A stretch of 64,000 nt of DNA. It comes from Acidobacteriota bacterium. GTDB lineage: Bacteria; Acidobacteriota; Holophagae; Acanthopleuribacterales; Acanthopleuribacteraceae. Shown in pieces: positions 8,159 to 17,539 of this stretch. Location: NCBI GenBank assembly GCA_030066195.1, contig JASJCB010000044.1, positions 26,289-90,288 of the forward strand. Direction: 5' to 3'. Numbering within the stretch: the first letter of the stretch is position 1; each line of letters starts with the position of its first letter. Below the pieces are notes generated by a model, which did not search any database, was not told where the DNA came from, and was given only the letters and a program-made list of their open reading frames with translations. The position numbers and the translations under genes are program-made.

Positions 8159-9922
8159 ATGATCATGAAATTGTCGGCTCATCGCCGGTGGCCGCTGTTA
8201 ATGGGTTTATCTGCCCTGGTGCTCACCTTACCGGCGCTTTTAGGGGATTGGAGCAGCGACGACTATATTGTGCGCGCGGTGTTGGAGGGAAAACATCCGC
8301 ACCCGGCCATGGATCGGCCGATTCAAGATATGTTCCGGATGATGCCCGGACCGGAATTCGACCATACCGTATTTCGCGAGCGCGGTTTGTTGCCCTGGTG
8401 GGCGCACCCGGAAATTCGACTGTCCTTCTCGCGGCCCATTCCTGCCTTGACCCTCGCTTTGGATCATCTTTTGTGGGCCGAAAATGCGATGATGTGGCAC
8501 CTCCATAATCTTTTATGGTTCGCCGTGGGCGTTTGGATCATCGGATTGGTGTTTCGGGAAATTCACGGAGCCGGGACCGGCGTTGCCGGTTTGGCCGCGC
8601 TGCTGTTTGCCTTGGAAGATGCTCGCGCCGGTTCTGCCGCCTGGATTTCCGATCGGTCCGGCGCCATGGTCATTATCCCCGCGGGCCTGGCCTTGATTCA
8701 CTATATCCGCTTGCGTCGTGACGGCAATACCCGTAGCGGTATCATTGCCTTGGGTTGTTACCTCCTGGCTCTTTTGACCAAAGAGGCCGCGGTGGGCGCG
8801 CTTGCCTTCCTTTTTGCCTGGGAGTTTTGGCTCGGCAAGGGTACTCTGAAAACCCGGTTGGCGGCGTTGGCGCCCTATATCGCGGTGACGGTTGTCTGGC
8901 GACTGGTTTATAACAGCATGGGTTACGGCGCTTCCGGCTCCGGAATTTACGTGGACCCGATCAATGATCCGTGGGGCTTCCTGCAATCAGTTTTCGTCAA
9001 CGGCCCCCTATTGATGTTTGCTCAGTGGTTCCAAGGGCCTATCGATTTCTGGTTGGCCTTCCCGCCGCAAACCCAGCGGATGATTTTGACCGCCATGTTG
9101 ATCTTGTGCGGTCTGTTGTGCGTGTTTTTTTTCAAGCTGCTGCGAACTCAGGCCGAAGCGCGCTTCTATGCGACCGCCATGGTCCTGGCCGCGATTCCGC
9201 TTTGCTCGGCAGTTCCCATGGAGCGGGTGCTTACCTTCGTCAGTCCGGCTGCTTTCGGTCTCCTGGCCTTGGAGGTCGAACGCATCGGTTGGTTGGAGGC
9301 GAAGGCCGCCGTCGGGAATCTGTTCACCCGCTGGATAACTGGATTACTCCTGGCCATTCACCTTTTCGGGGCAGTGTTGCTGCCGTTACGTGCGATGACC
9401 TATCCGATGCTTCACAGTATCTTCGAGGCGGCGCCGGATGCCATGACCGGCTTGCCGGGCTTGGACCGGAAAACCCTGGTTTTCGTTAATGGAGATGATC
9501 TTTCTTTCCACATTCCTTTTATATTGTTGGATAGGAACGAACCGGTTCCCGCCAAACAAGCTGTTTTAGGGCTGGCCAGCGCCGACCTGGAAGTGACGCG
9601 GGTCGATGAGCATACGCTTCGCATTCACGATGCCCGGGGTTGGTTATATCGGACCGCTCACCGGCTCTACAATGATTTGACCAAAAGCTTTGCCGTAGGA
9701 GAGGAAATCCGCGGTTCGGCTTTCACGGCCCGCATCGAAGAGTTGACCGGGGACGGACGGCCCATGACGGTGTCGTTTCGCTTCGACAAGCCGCTGGAAG
9801 ATGCTGAATACCTCTGGTATTGTTGGCGCAACGGCGCAATGGTGCCCTTTCAGCTACCCCCGGTGGGTGGCAAGGACGTGTTGCCGCTGACGATTCCGGG
9901 TTGGACGCCGCCCTCGGATTGA
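8159..9922 (+). CDS. polytopic membrane protein, GT-C glycosyltransferase-like
   Basis: 587 residues with an N-terminal membrane segment, then WSSDDYI and a conserved-looking SRPI stretch, then about ten further hydrophobic segments, and a C-terminal soluble domain from about residue 430 (a beta-rich extracytoplasmic part). An acidic pair after the first membrane segment is typical of lipid-phosphosugar-dependent GT-C transferases, so transfer of a sugar outside the membrane is a reasonable but unproven guess. The frame also opens at GTG 8111 and TTG 8150; ATG 8159 gives the cleanest signal-anchor and has GGGGAGG upstream. The 3' end overlaps the convergent folC gene by 73 bases. Confidence 0.7.
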   Translation: MIMKLSAHRRWPLLMGLSALVLTLPALLGDWSSDDYIVRAVLEGKHPHPAMDRPIQDMFRMMPGPEFDHTVFRERGLLPWWAHPEIRLSFSRPIPALTLALDHLLWAENAMMWHLHNLLWFAVGVWIIGLVFREIHGAGTGVAGLAALLFALEDARAGSAAWISDRSGAMVIIPAGLALIHYIRLRRDGNTRSGIIALGCYLLALLTKEAAVGALAFLFAWEFWLGKGTLKTRLAALAPYIAVTVVWRLVYNSMGYGASGSGIYVDPINDPWGFLQSVFVNGPLLMFAQWFQGPIDFWLAFPPQTQRMILTAMLILCGLLCVFFFKLLRTQAEARFYATAMVLAAIPLCSAVPMERVLTFVSPAAFGLLALEVERIGWLEAKAAVGNLFTRWITGLLLAIHLFGAVLLPLRAMTYPMLHSIFEAAPDAMTGLPGLDRKTLVFVNGDDLSFHIPFILLDRNEPVPAKQAVLGLASADLEVTRVDEHTLRIHDARGWLYRTAHRLYNDLTKSFAVGEEIRGSAFTARIEELTGDGRPMTVSFRFDKPLEDAEYLWYCWRNGAMVPFQLPPVGGKDVLPLTIPGWTPPSD

Positions 9923-11265
9923 CCCGGCGGTTTCTGCTGAGGATGTGTGGGGATCTTCAATTGATCGAAAACCGCGCCTACCAGGAATACGGAACCGGCG
10001 ATGATAACCCCCACGTGAGGGGATTGTCGGCACAGGGCCCGCGCTTCCTCTATGGCTTCGGCGATGGATGAAGCGCACCTGTACTCGGCGTCACTTGGGA
10101 ATTCTTCGGCCAGGGCTTCGGGTTGAATGCTTCGGTAGAAACCACCTGTAAGGATGATTTGCGGGGCCAGAGCTTTGATCGCGGGCAATAGAGGCGCATA
10201 ATCCTTGTCGGCAGCGGCGCCGTAGATGAGGATGCGCTCCGCGTGGGGAACCCGGTCGTCCAGATAGCATCGCAAAGCCTGGACGGCTTCCAGGTTGTGG
10301 GCTACGTCCGCGAGCCAATACCGGCTGTCAATTCGGAACCATTGCAGTCTTCCCGGCCATGATATTCGAGACAAACCTATCAGGTCGCTTTCGATCCCTA
10401 ATTCTGTTTTAGCGGCTGCCGACAAAGCCAGGACGGTGCCGGCATTGCGTAACTGATGATCTCCGGCCAGGTTGAGGTAAAGGGTCTCGGCAGGGAGATC
10501 GAAGAGGTTCAGAAAGCCAGGTTCGGTAATTTGAAACCGGCTCCCGTTACGGTGTTTCTCTACAGGAGCAACCGGGATTGCTTCAATCACCGTAACATTT
10601 CGTTTCCGGGCATCTCGAAATAATGCGGTTCTGGCTTTTTCATCCATACCGGGCCCCAATACCAGCATCCCTCGCTCGGAGGCAATCCCGGCCTTATCCG
10701 CCGCAATTTCTTCCAGCCCGGAGCCCAGACGGTCCTGATGGTCCAAACCTACCGTTGTAACGGCAGAGATGATCCCGGGCAGGCAACTCACCGCATCGTT
10801 ATAACCGCCGATGCCCGCTTCGAATACGGCAACCTTGACACCCGCTTCCCGGAATACAGCCAGGGCGATGAGAACCAGCACCTCGAAAAAGGAAGGCGTC
10901 ATTTCGGGGCCGTGCCGCGACAGCCAATTGTCGAGGAATAAACGGAAGCGTTCGCATATTTCGGTCAACATTGCATCATTGGCCGGGGCGCCGTCAATGC
11001 GAAAGCGCTCCGTGACGGATACCAGATGAGGACCGGTGAACACGCCGACTCGATTGCTCGAACGCAGACAAGCCTCCAGCATGGCGCAGACGGAACCTTT
11101 GCCGTTGGTGCCGGCGATACGGATGATGTGCATGCCGCCCGGATCGGGAAACCATGCCGACAGAATCGGCGGAAATCGCTCACGCATGGCGGCCTTGCCC
11201 GCGATTCGCCTGGCGGTTACTTGCAAAAAAAAGTCGAAATGTCGGGCATGGGTTGACGAGGACAT
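9850..11265 (-). CDS. folC: folylpolyglutamate/dihydrofolate synthase
   Basis: Adds glutamate to folates, and probably also makes dihydrofolate from dihydropteroate. 471 residues; the ATP loop IAGTNGKGS is at about 50-58, the Mur-ligase-type centre has GLDHQDRLG, and the C-terminal domain carries DVAHNLEA, where FolC usually has DGAHN. The start ATG 11265 has GAAGG seven bases upstream. The last roughly 25 residues form a low-complexity tail that overlaps the convergent membrane protein gene by 73 bases, so either stop could have been extended recently. No folate neighbour is present in the window. Confidence 0.88.
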   Translation of the reverse strand: MSSSTHARHFDFFLQVTARRIAGKAAMRERFPPILSAWFPDPGGMHIIRIAGTNGKGSVCAMLEACLRSSNRVGVFTGPHLVSVTERFRIDGAPANDAMLTEICERFRLFLDNWLSRHGPEMTPSFFEVLVLIALAVFREAGVKVAVFEAGIGGYNDAVSCLPGIISAVTTVGLDHQDRLGSGLEEIAADKAGIASERGMLVLGPGMDEKARTALFRDARKRNVTVIEAIPVAPVEKHRNGSRFQITEPGFLNLFDLPAETLYLNLAGDHQLRNAGTVLALSAAAKTELGIESDLIGLSRISWPGRLQWFRIDSRYWLADVAHNLEAVQALRCYLDDRVPHAERILIYGAAADKDYAPLLPAIKALAPQIILTGGFYRSIQPEALAEEFPSDAEYRCASSIAEAIEEARALCRQSPHVGVIIAGSVFLVGAVFDQLKIPTHPQQKPPGQSEGGVQPGIVSGNTSLPPTGGS

Positions 11266-12213
11266 GCGCTTACCTTCGAGAAAAACGGGGCCTTACGCCT
11301 GATAGCCGATTGCCTGCCGATCATACTATGAAACGGGTGGGGAAGTTAGCAGCATGCGAAGCGACCGCTTTCTTCAGGCTGGAATGCTGCCCAAGAAACA
11401 AACAAGCCGACACAGTAGACCCGGCATCACTCCCAAGCCGACACCCGGTCCCCGTGCCGAGGGGGGTTCCATGCCCGAGCAGCGGAGTTGTAGAAACAAA
11501 AAACACAACACCAATCCCGGGAAGCAAACCGCGTGAGTCGAAAAAAGTGGTTCTCCGCCCGGGATGATACCCCTTCGACCTGTCTGAACCACCTTCAATC
11601 CCGAAAATCGATATGCTGCCGGATTTATTTAACAACTTCTCACAGAGCTTGGAGGCGAGGCTGTCGATGGGTTCGGCCCGATTTACGGAATAACAACCAG
11701 TATTGAGTTTTGGTTGAGCAAGTTTCCAGGGAAAAAAGCCGTTTGAGCATGAGAAATCGGCATCACTCCCGAGAACAGAACCACCCGGCCGAACCCAAAC
11801 CGGTCCCACTCCCGGGAATGATGCTACCTTCGGAGCTCCAGGGTAGACCTTTTCCCGGGAATTGAACTCGATCTAACGAAAAAAACGGCTCAAAATACGA
11901 GAAAAATGGTCATTCATGGAGAGCCGGCCGGTTTCACGCCACAAGTGACTGTTTTTTGCAAAAGTCAACGTATGTTTCGCTCTTTGCTTATTTTTAGTCT
12001 GCACCCAGGAGCCGCCGCACTGAAGTCCTGGATATATAGCCTCCAGGAGTTTGGGATAAGCGGATTCCAATGTGATCATACGCGCGGGGCGGCCGTCGAC
12101 CCGGCAACCTACCTCTGCTGAAAGCACCGGCGCGACGCCAAATGTTGCCCGGGCCCGACAAGGTGACTTCAAAGCTTCCCTCGAAGCGGGCCAGGCAACA
12201 TTCTCCCTTCGCA
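11266..12213. other. 950-base non-coding stretch with CCCGGGA repeats
   Basis: No credible gene. Short open frames on both strands lack ribosome binding sites and have unbiased composition. The stretch contains four CCCGGGA motifs (11516, 11558, 11811, 11854), two of them in a longer similar context ending in ACC-TTCG, and two copies of GGCATCACTCCC (about 11423 and 11758). It looks like decayed or repeat-built DNA. An imperfect hairpin CCAGGA/TCCTGG lies near 12007-12033. Confidence 0.4.
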
Positions 12214-13116
12214 TCAATGCTCTAGATGCGATTCTTCGGATATGGAGTGGTTGCAGATATGGTCATCGTTGGCATCCAAGCAACGGCAGCCGATGATTAT
12301 AGAGCCTGAATATCTAAATCTGCATTGCTCGCAAGGGGCACCCTTGCAGCTGTTCTTGACATCCAGGCTGTTCAAACTGAGGGCCTTCGCCTTGCAATTC
12401 CCCTCTGCGTCCTTGGTCCGCTGAATCAGGTAGGTTTCATCGCCCCTTTGTTCCAGATAGCGGGCCACCGGCTTGTCCTTTGCGCTCATGCGATTGACCA
12501 GCCCGGAATTCAGGATCTCCTCGATCAGCGTCTGGTCGTGAATCTTGAAGGTCAGTGGACCGGGTTCATCGCTGCCGGTGTCCTTGATACTGAAGCGCCC
12601 GTAGTTATTGGTTTCGTTGCGTTCGGCGATATTTTCTTTCTTGTCCAGGAATAGTTCGTAAGTGGCGCCCCTTACCGCGGGTGAGATGAAGGACACGGTG
12701 GCAACACCGTAGTCACAGGCACAGAGACCCCCAATGGTGCCGTCCTCGCAGTTGCCTTTGCGTTTCTTCCCGTTAACAATGGCATCCGGGCAGGCAACCC
12801 CCTCACAACTGCCGTTCCTCGTATTGGCACAGTTGCCCCCGATATCGTCGTCTATGCTGTCGACAAAGATGACATCCACCGGCCGGCTATCGATTTGGGT
12901 GTTGTTCATCCAAAGATCCACCTCGGATATCAGTGGCCCCGAGAGGCCGCAAATCCTGACCCTGACCGCGACGTCGATGGTGACGAGGCCGTCCTGTTCT
13001 TCCTGAATCGAAAAACGGTCAATGCCAAGGTCGATGTTATCCGTGGCGAAAATCATGGGCGTGAGCAGCCAGAGCCCAATCATGAAAGCAATGCGACTTT
13101 GTCTTAGGGAAATCAT
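12214..13116 (-). CDS. secreted CARDB-like, Cys-rich protein
   Basis: 300 residues with an N-terminal signal peptide (about 1-24). It begins at ATG 13116 behind AAGGAGAGG, a very good ribosome binding site. Residues about 28-180 form a beta-sandwich ending in RNETNNYG, the hallmark of CARDB cell-adhesion-type domains in which a calcium-binding Glu/Asn stretch closes the fold. Two Cys-rich parts (around 95-135 and the last 50 residues) suggest disulfides. No enzyme motif. It is probably an exported binding protein; partner unknown. A short palindrome ACCCT-GAT-AGGGT lies 30-42 bases upstream and could be an operator. Confidence 0.7.
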   Translation of the reverse strand: MISLRQSRIAFMIGLWLLTPMIFATDNIDLGIDRFSIQEEQDGLVTIDVAVRVRICGLSGPLISEVDLWMNNTQIDSRPVDVIFVDSIDDDIGGNCANTRNGSCEGVACPDAIVNGKKRKGNCEDGTIGGLCACDYGVATVSFISPAVRGATYELFLDKKENIAERNETNNYGRFSIKDTGSDEPGPLTFKIHDQTLIEEILNSGLVNRMSAKDKPVARYLEQRGDETYLIQRTKDAEGNCKAKALSLNSLDVKNSCKGAPCEQCRFRYSGSIIIGCRCLDANDDHICNHSISEESHLEH

Positions 13117-13686
13117 TACCTCTCCTTGTTAAACTGAATTTGAAAACCCTGATAGGGTAACATGAAAAAAGAAAATTACTCAAATTGAGGAGCCTATCCT
13201 TATTTCTTTGAAATAATTACCTGAATGAAACCTGTGATTTCCCTTTTCCGGCTTATCAGAGCACTAACCTTTCCCAGTTCAAATCACGTCGCTCATCGCT
13301 GGTAAAAACGGGGTCTTATCCGCGGACCAGGGGCCGGCGCACCTGTTCCTTTAGAGCTCGGGAGAGGGATTCGGTCCATTGAATTGGGGAAAAATGGAGC
13401 ACCGGAAAAGTGGGCAAACCGTTCTTAAATCGGGCTTAAGCGTCCCTCGGGCGAACTTTTTCTAATTTTTGTTAGGTAAATGTCGAATAGTACTTGATTT
13501 TGTCTTGAAGAACTGGTTAACTAAATTTCGTTAGGTAAGTGTTACGGCAATTGCCGGTCGGGTCCTCTCGACCGGCAACTATCGGGTTTCCGGTCCGTTT
13601 GGGGTGTGTCCACTCTTCCCCTCGGGTTGCCGACGCCTGTTCCGGATTGCCGTCACCCTTAAAGCGAATTTATCCGGGTTGCCTTT
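13117..13686. promoter_or_regulatory. leader region of the maltodextrin locus
   Basis: A 570-base divergent spacer with no gene. Two direct repeats GTTAGGTAA[AG]TGT lie at 13471-13483 and 13530-13542, 59 bases apart and AT-rich between. Then comes a 10-bp stem TTGCCGGTCG/CGACCGGCAA (13551-13560 with 13569-13578), whose left arm also takes part in the palindrome GGCAATTGCC (13546-13555). The repeats look like regulator binding sites and the hairpin sits about 110 bases before the amylase start. No promoter hexamers stood out. Confidence 0.4.
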
Positions 13687-15162
13687 ATGAGATGCTTTTT
13701 TGTGTTCTTGTGCATGGCCGTGCTGTGTCCGCTCCATGCCACTGACCTCCGGTCCGCTCCCGAACGCGTAACCGCCTGGGGCGATGAGATTCTCTACTTC
13801 GTCATCGTCGACCGCTTCGCCGACGGTGACCCCAATAACAACGCCAACGTAGACATCGAGGGTAGAGGCGCCTTCCACGGCGGCGACCTGAAGGGCCTGA
13901 TCAAGCAGTTGGACTACATCGCCGATCTGGGCGTGACCGCTGTTTGGATTACGCCCGTGGTCAAGCAGATCCCCAAGTATGTCTCCTCCGTGGGTTTCCC
14001 CGATTGGGGCTATCACGGTTACTGGGCCGAAGATTTCTACCAACTGGACGAGCGCTTCGGCACCGAGGACGATCTCAAGAAGCTGGTGGACGAAGCCCAC
14101 AAGCGCAAAATCAAGATCCTGCTGGATGTCGTCTACAACCACGCGGGGTATATGTCCGCCTATACCAAGCGGCCCGACGCCAATGACTGGTTGCGCACCG
14201 GCCGGCGCGAAAGCTTGTGCGGCGATGACGATATCACCATGTGCCTGTCCGGCCTGCCCGATTTCAAGACCGAGAAACCCGAGGTCCGCGATTACCTGAT
14301 CACCTACGCGGTCGAGCTGGCCAAACGCACGGGTCTGGACGGCTTCCGCCTGGACACGGTCAAGCACATCGAGCACGACTTCTGGCAGGAGCACCGCGAA
14401 CGCTGCAACGACGTGTTGGGCAAGGACTTCTTCCTGCTGGGCGAGGTCTGGGGCGGCGATCACAAAGTGCTGGACCCCTACTTCCGCACGGACGAACTGG
14501 ATTCCGGTTTCGACTTCGGCTTCAAGGGATCGGCGCAGGCCTTCGTGCAAGGCCGCGGTCGCACCATCGCCTTCAGCCGCTACCTGTTGAAGCGCCACAA
14601 GATTCGCGACGACTACCTGGTGTCCCACTACCTTTCCAGTCACGACGTGCCGGGCGCCCTTTACGAACTGAAGAACGATAAAACCCTGTTCAAGCTGTGC
14701 GTCGGCCTGAAGCTGACCACGCTGGGCCTGCCCATGATCTATTACGGCGAGGAGGTCGGTCGCTTCGGCGGTGACTGGCCCGAAAACCGCACCCACATGC
14801 CTTGGGGCAAGCAGTCCAAGCAGATGCCGGGCGCCGGCAAGGTCCAGGACGCGGACATGCTGGCCTTCTACAAGAAACTGATCCAACTTCGCAAGGCCCA
14901 TCCGGCCCTCAGCGTCGGCGGCATGCGCGAACTGCATGTTGAAGGCGACCTGTTGGCCTTCGCGCGTACCAAAGACGGCGGCGAGGTCTGGGTGGCCGTC
15001 AATCGCGCCAAAGGAAGCGTGGAAGCCGCGCTGGACCTTCCGGATACCTGGAAGGGCAAAACGGTAACCGAGGCAATGTCGGGCAAGCCGGTCAAGGCCG
15101 ACGGCGGCAAGCTGAACCTGAAGGTGCCCGCCCAAACCATTCACATCTACACGGCTGAATAA
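13687..15162 (+). CDS. secreted GH13 alpha-amylase family enzyme
   Basis: Hydrolyses alpha-glucans (starch, maltodextrin or cyclodextrin) outside the inner membrane. 491 residues with a signal peptide (about 1-18). GH13 motifs are DVVYNH at 147-152, GFRLDTVKH with nucleophile Asp223, GEVWGG with acid/base Glu253, and SSHD with Asp320. The fourth motif reads LSSHD rather than the usual xxNHD. A C-terminal beta domain follows from about 410. It is the first gene of a tight plus-strand run, with the MalK-like ATPase 11 bases after its stop, so its products are presumably taken up by that transporter. Exact specificity (amylase, cyclomaltodextrinase or neopullulanase type) cannot be told. Confidence 0.92.
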   Translation: MRCFFVFLCMAVLCPLHATDLRSAPERVTAWGDEILYFVIVDRFADGDPNNNANVDIEGRGAFHGGDLKGLIKQLDYIADLGVTAVWITPVVKQIPKYVSSVGFPDWGYHGYWAEDFYQLDERFGTEDDLKKLVDEAHKRKIKILLDVVYNHAGYMSAYTKRPDANDWLRTGRRESLCGDDDITMCLSGLPDFKTEKPEVRDYLITYAVELAKRTGLDGFRLDTVKHIEHDFWQEHRERCNDVLGKDFFLLGEVWGGDHKVLDPYFRTDELDSGFDFGFKGSAQAFVQGRGRTIAFSRYLLKRHKIRDDYLVSHYLSSHDVPGALYELKNDKTLFKLCVGLKLTTLGLPMIYYGEEVGRFGGDWPENRTHMPWGKQSKQMPGAGKVQDADMLAFYKKLIQLRKAHPALSVGGMRELHVEGDLLAFARTKDGGEVWVAVNRAKGSVEAALDLPDTWKGKTVTEAMSGKPVKADGGKLNLKVPAQTIHIYTAE

Positions 15163-15173
15163 ATGGTGACAAC

Positions 15174-16262
15174 ATGGCAGAGATCAATCTGAGTAAGGTG
15201 TGCAAGCGCTTCGGCGATGTATCGGTCATTGAAGATATGGACCTGCACATCAAGGAAGGCGAGTTCATGGTGCTGGTGGGACCTTCCGGTTGCGGTAAAT
15301 CCACCACGTTGCGCATGATCGCGGGACTGGAAGAAATATCCGACGGCCAAATGCACATCGGTGAGAAACTGGTGAACAACCTGCCGCCCAAGGATCGCGA
15401 TGTGGCCATGGTGTTTCAGAGCTATGCCCTCTATCCGCACATGACGGTCCGCGAGAACGTGAGCTTCGGCCTGAAGGTGCGCAAGATTCCCAAGGAAGAA
15501 ATCGACAAGTCCGTGGCCGAGGCCGCGCGCATCCTGGGCCTGGAAGAGCTTCTGGATCGCAAGCCGAAGGCGCTTTCGGGTGGTCAGCGCCAGCGCGTAG
15601 CCCTTGGTCGCGCCATTGTTCGCAACCCCTCGGTCTTCCTGTTCGACGAACCCTTGAGTAACCTGGACGCCGAGTTGCGCGTGCAGATGCGCGCCGAAAT
15701 CAGCAAACTGCAAAAACGCCTGGGCACCACGTCCGTGTACGTCACCCACGACCAGGTGGAAGCCATGACCATGGGCCACCGCATCACCCTGATGTGCAAG
15801 GGCGACATCATGCAGGTGGGCACGCCGCTGGAACTGTACGAAACGCCCGCCAACCTGTTCACGGCGCGCTTCATCGGTACGCCGCCCATGAACGTGATCT
15901 ACGGCGAGATTGCCGAGTCCGGCAATCACATCAGCGCCGAGGGCCTGACACTGCCGCTGGAAGGCGACCTGGCCGGTTTGGGCGTACGTCATCGCGGTAA
16001 GAAGGTGGCCGTGGGCATTCGGCCGGAAAACGTTACCGGGGCGAGAGCGGACGAAAGCGGCGGCCTGGTTTTCGAGGGCGAGGCCGGTGTGGTCGAACCC
16101 CTGGGTCACGAAATCATTACCCACGTTGCCTTGGGCGAGGGACACATCGTCGCCAAGCTGCCGCCGCATCCCATCCCCAGCATCGGCGACACGGTGCGAC
16201 TCAAGGTGTTGCCCCAGAAGCTGCACCTGTTCGACACCGAAACCGAACAACGGTTGGTTTGA
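15174..16262 (+). CDS. malK: MalK/UgpC-type ABC transporter ATPase
   Basis: Energises sugar import. 362 residues; Walker A GPSGCGKST at about 37-45, signature LSGGQRQR, Walker B VFLFDEP followed by LSNLDA, and the switch His in VTHDQ. The C-terminal roughly 130 residues are the regulatory OB/TOBE part seen in MalK and UgpC, with GIRPEN. Its place between amylase and MalE/F/G-like genes supports a maltodextrin system, but ATPases of this group are sometimes shared by several importers. The ribosome binding site is weak, and translation may be coupled to the amylase gene. Confidence 0.93.
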   Translation: MAEINLSKVCKRFGDVSVIEDMDLHIKEGEFMVLVGPSGCGKSTTLRMIAGLEEISDGQMHIGEKLVNNLPPKDRDVAMVFQSYALYPHMTVRENVSFGLKVRKIPKEEIDKSVAEAARILGLEELLDRKPKALSGGQRQRVALGRAIVRNPSVFLFDEPLSNLDAELRVQMRAEISKLQKRLGTTSVYVTHDQVEAMTMGHRITLMCKGDIMQVGTPLELYETPANLFTARFIGTPPMNVIYGEIAESGNHISAEGLTLPLEGDLAGLGVRHRGKKVAVGIRPENVTGARADESGGLVFEGEAGVVEPLGHEIITHVALGEGHIVAKLPPHPIPSIGDTVRLKVLPQKLHLFDTETEQRLV

Positions 16263-16297
16263 AAAAATACAGAGAGAAAAATATGGAGAGGTTTGAG

Positions 16298-17527
16298 ATG
16301 AAAACATGGATTCGGATAGCCCTTACCGCCCTGGCGGTCCTCAGCCTTGCCGTTCCGGCGATCGGCCAGGATAAACAATTGGTGATCTGGCATAGCTATC
16401 GCGGTCAAGAGAAAGAAGCTCTGCTGAAGGTGGTCGACAATTTCAACGCCAAGGTCAAAAGCGACGGCTATTCCGTCAAACCTCTGGCCGTGCCCTACGA
16501 CGCTTATGCCGACAAGGTGACCGCCGCCATTCCTCGCGGCAAAGGTCCCGACGTCTTCATTTTTGCCCAGGACCGCTTGGGCGGTTGGATCGAGGCCGGC
16601 AACACGGTGGAACCGCTCGATTTCTTCCTGGAAGACGACATGAGCGACAAGTTCGTGGAAGGCACCATGGACGCCATGACCTACCAGGACACGGTTTACG
16701 GCCTGCCCTTCAATTTCAAGTCGATCCTGATGATCTACAACAAGAAGCTGGTCCAAACGCCTCCCAAGACCACCGGCGAACTGGTCGCCATGGCCAAAAA
16801 GATGACCAACGTGGCCGCCGGTGAGTACGGTTGGGCCTACAGCTACAGCGACTTCTTCTTTCACGCGTCGGTCATGAACGCTTTCGGCGGCCGTGTCTTC
16901 GATCCCGGTCCCAAGCCGGTGCTGAACCTGCCCCAGAATGTCAAGGCCTTGGAAACCCTGATGAAGTGGTTCAAAACCGACAAGGTACTGCCCGAGGAGC
17001 CCTCTACCGCTCTGATTACCGCGCTGTTCAACCAGAATAAGGCCGCGATCATCTTCAACGGCCCCTGGTTCCTGGGCGAGATCGACAAAAGCATTGACTA
17101 CGGCCTGGCCAACCTGCCCACGGTGGACGAAGCGGGCGGCGAACCCATGCGGCCCTGGATGACCATCGAGGGTATCTACATCGCCGCGCCCAGCAAGCAC
17201 AAGGACGAGGCGTTTGAACTGGTGAAACACCTGATCAGCCTGGAAACCGCCAAGACCATGGCAATCACGGGTCGCCAGACGCCCGCCAACCTGGCCGTCT
17301 ATGAAGAACCCGAAATCAAGAAGGACCCGATCATCCAGGCCCTGCGCGAACAGGCCAAGCTGGGTGTCCCCATGCCCAACTATCCCGAGATGACCATGGT
17401 CTGGTCGCCCGCGACCACCGCCATGAACCTGATTGTCAAGGAAACCGCCACGCCCGCCCAAGCAATGGAGCGAGCTCAAAAAGAAGTTCAGGCATCGGTT
17501 GATCGCCTGCGCGGAAACAGAAAATAA
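16298..17527 (+). CDS. malE: MalE-like maltodextrin-binding protein
   Basis: Periplasmic substrate-binding protein, 409 residues, that delivers maltodextrins to the membrane subunits. A signal peptide ends after AIGQ (about residue 22). The mature start LVIWHSYRG and the later LPFNFKS, GPWFL and the EGIYIAAPSKHKDEA stretch fit the family-1 solute-binding fold. ATG 16298 is chosen because GGAGAGG lies seven bases before it and the signal peptide begins there; an ATG at 16283 and a TTG at 16259 are also in frame. The next gene follows after 12 bases. Confidence 0.9.
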   Translation: MKTWIRIALTALAVLSLAVPAIGQDKQLVIWHSYRGQEKEALLKVVDNFNAKVKSDGYSVKPLAVPYDAYADKVTAAIPRGKGPDVFIFAQDRLGGWIEAGNTVEPLDFFLEDDMSDKFVEGTMDAMTYQDTVYGLPFNFKSILMIYNKKLVQTPPKTTGELVAMAKKMTNVAAGEYGWAYSYSDFFFHASVMNAFGGRVFDPGPKPVLNLPQNVKALETLMKWFKTDKVLPEEPSTALITALFNQNKAAIIFNGPWFLGEIDKSIDYGLANLPTVDEAGGEPMRPWMTIEGIYIAAPSKHKDEAFELVKHLISLETAKTMAITGRQTPANLAVYEEPEIKKDPIIQALREQAKLGVPMPNYPEMTMVWSPATTAMNLIVKETATPAQAMERAQKEVQASVDRLRGNRK

Positions 17528-17539
17528 GGACAAGTTGGC

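Noticed and set aside
11321..12217. Two minus-strand open frames of 114 and 162 codons
   Set aside because: No ribosome binding site, no domain, and short repeated motifs run through them; treated as non-coding.
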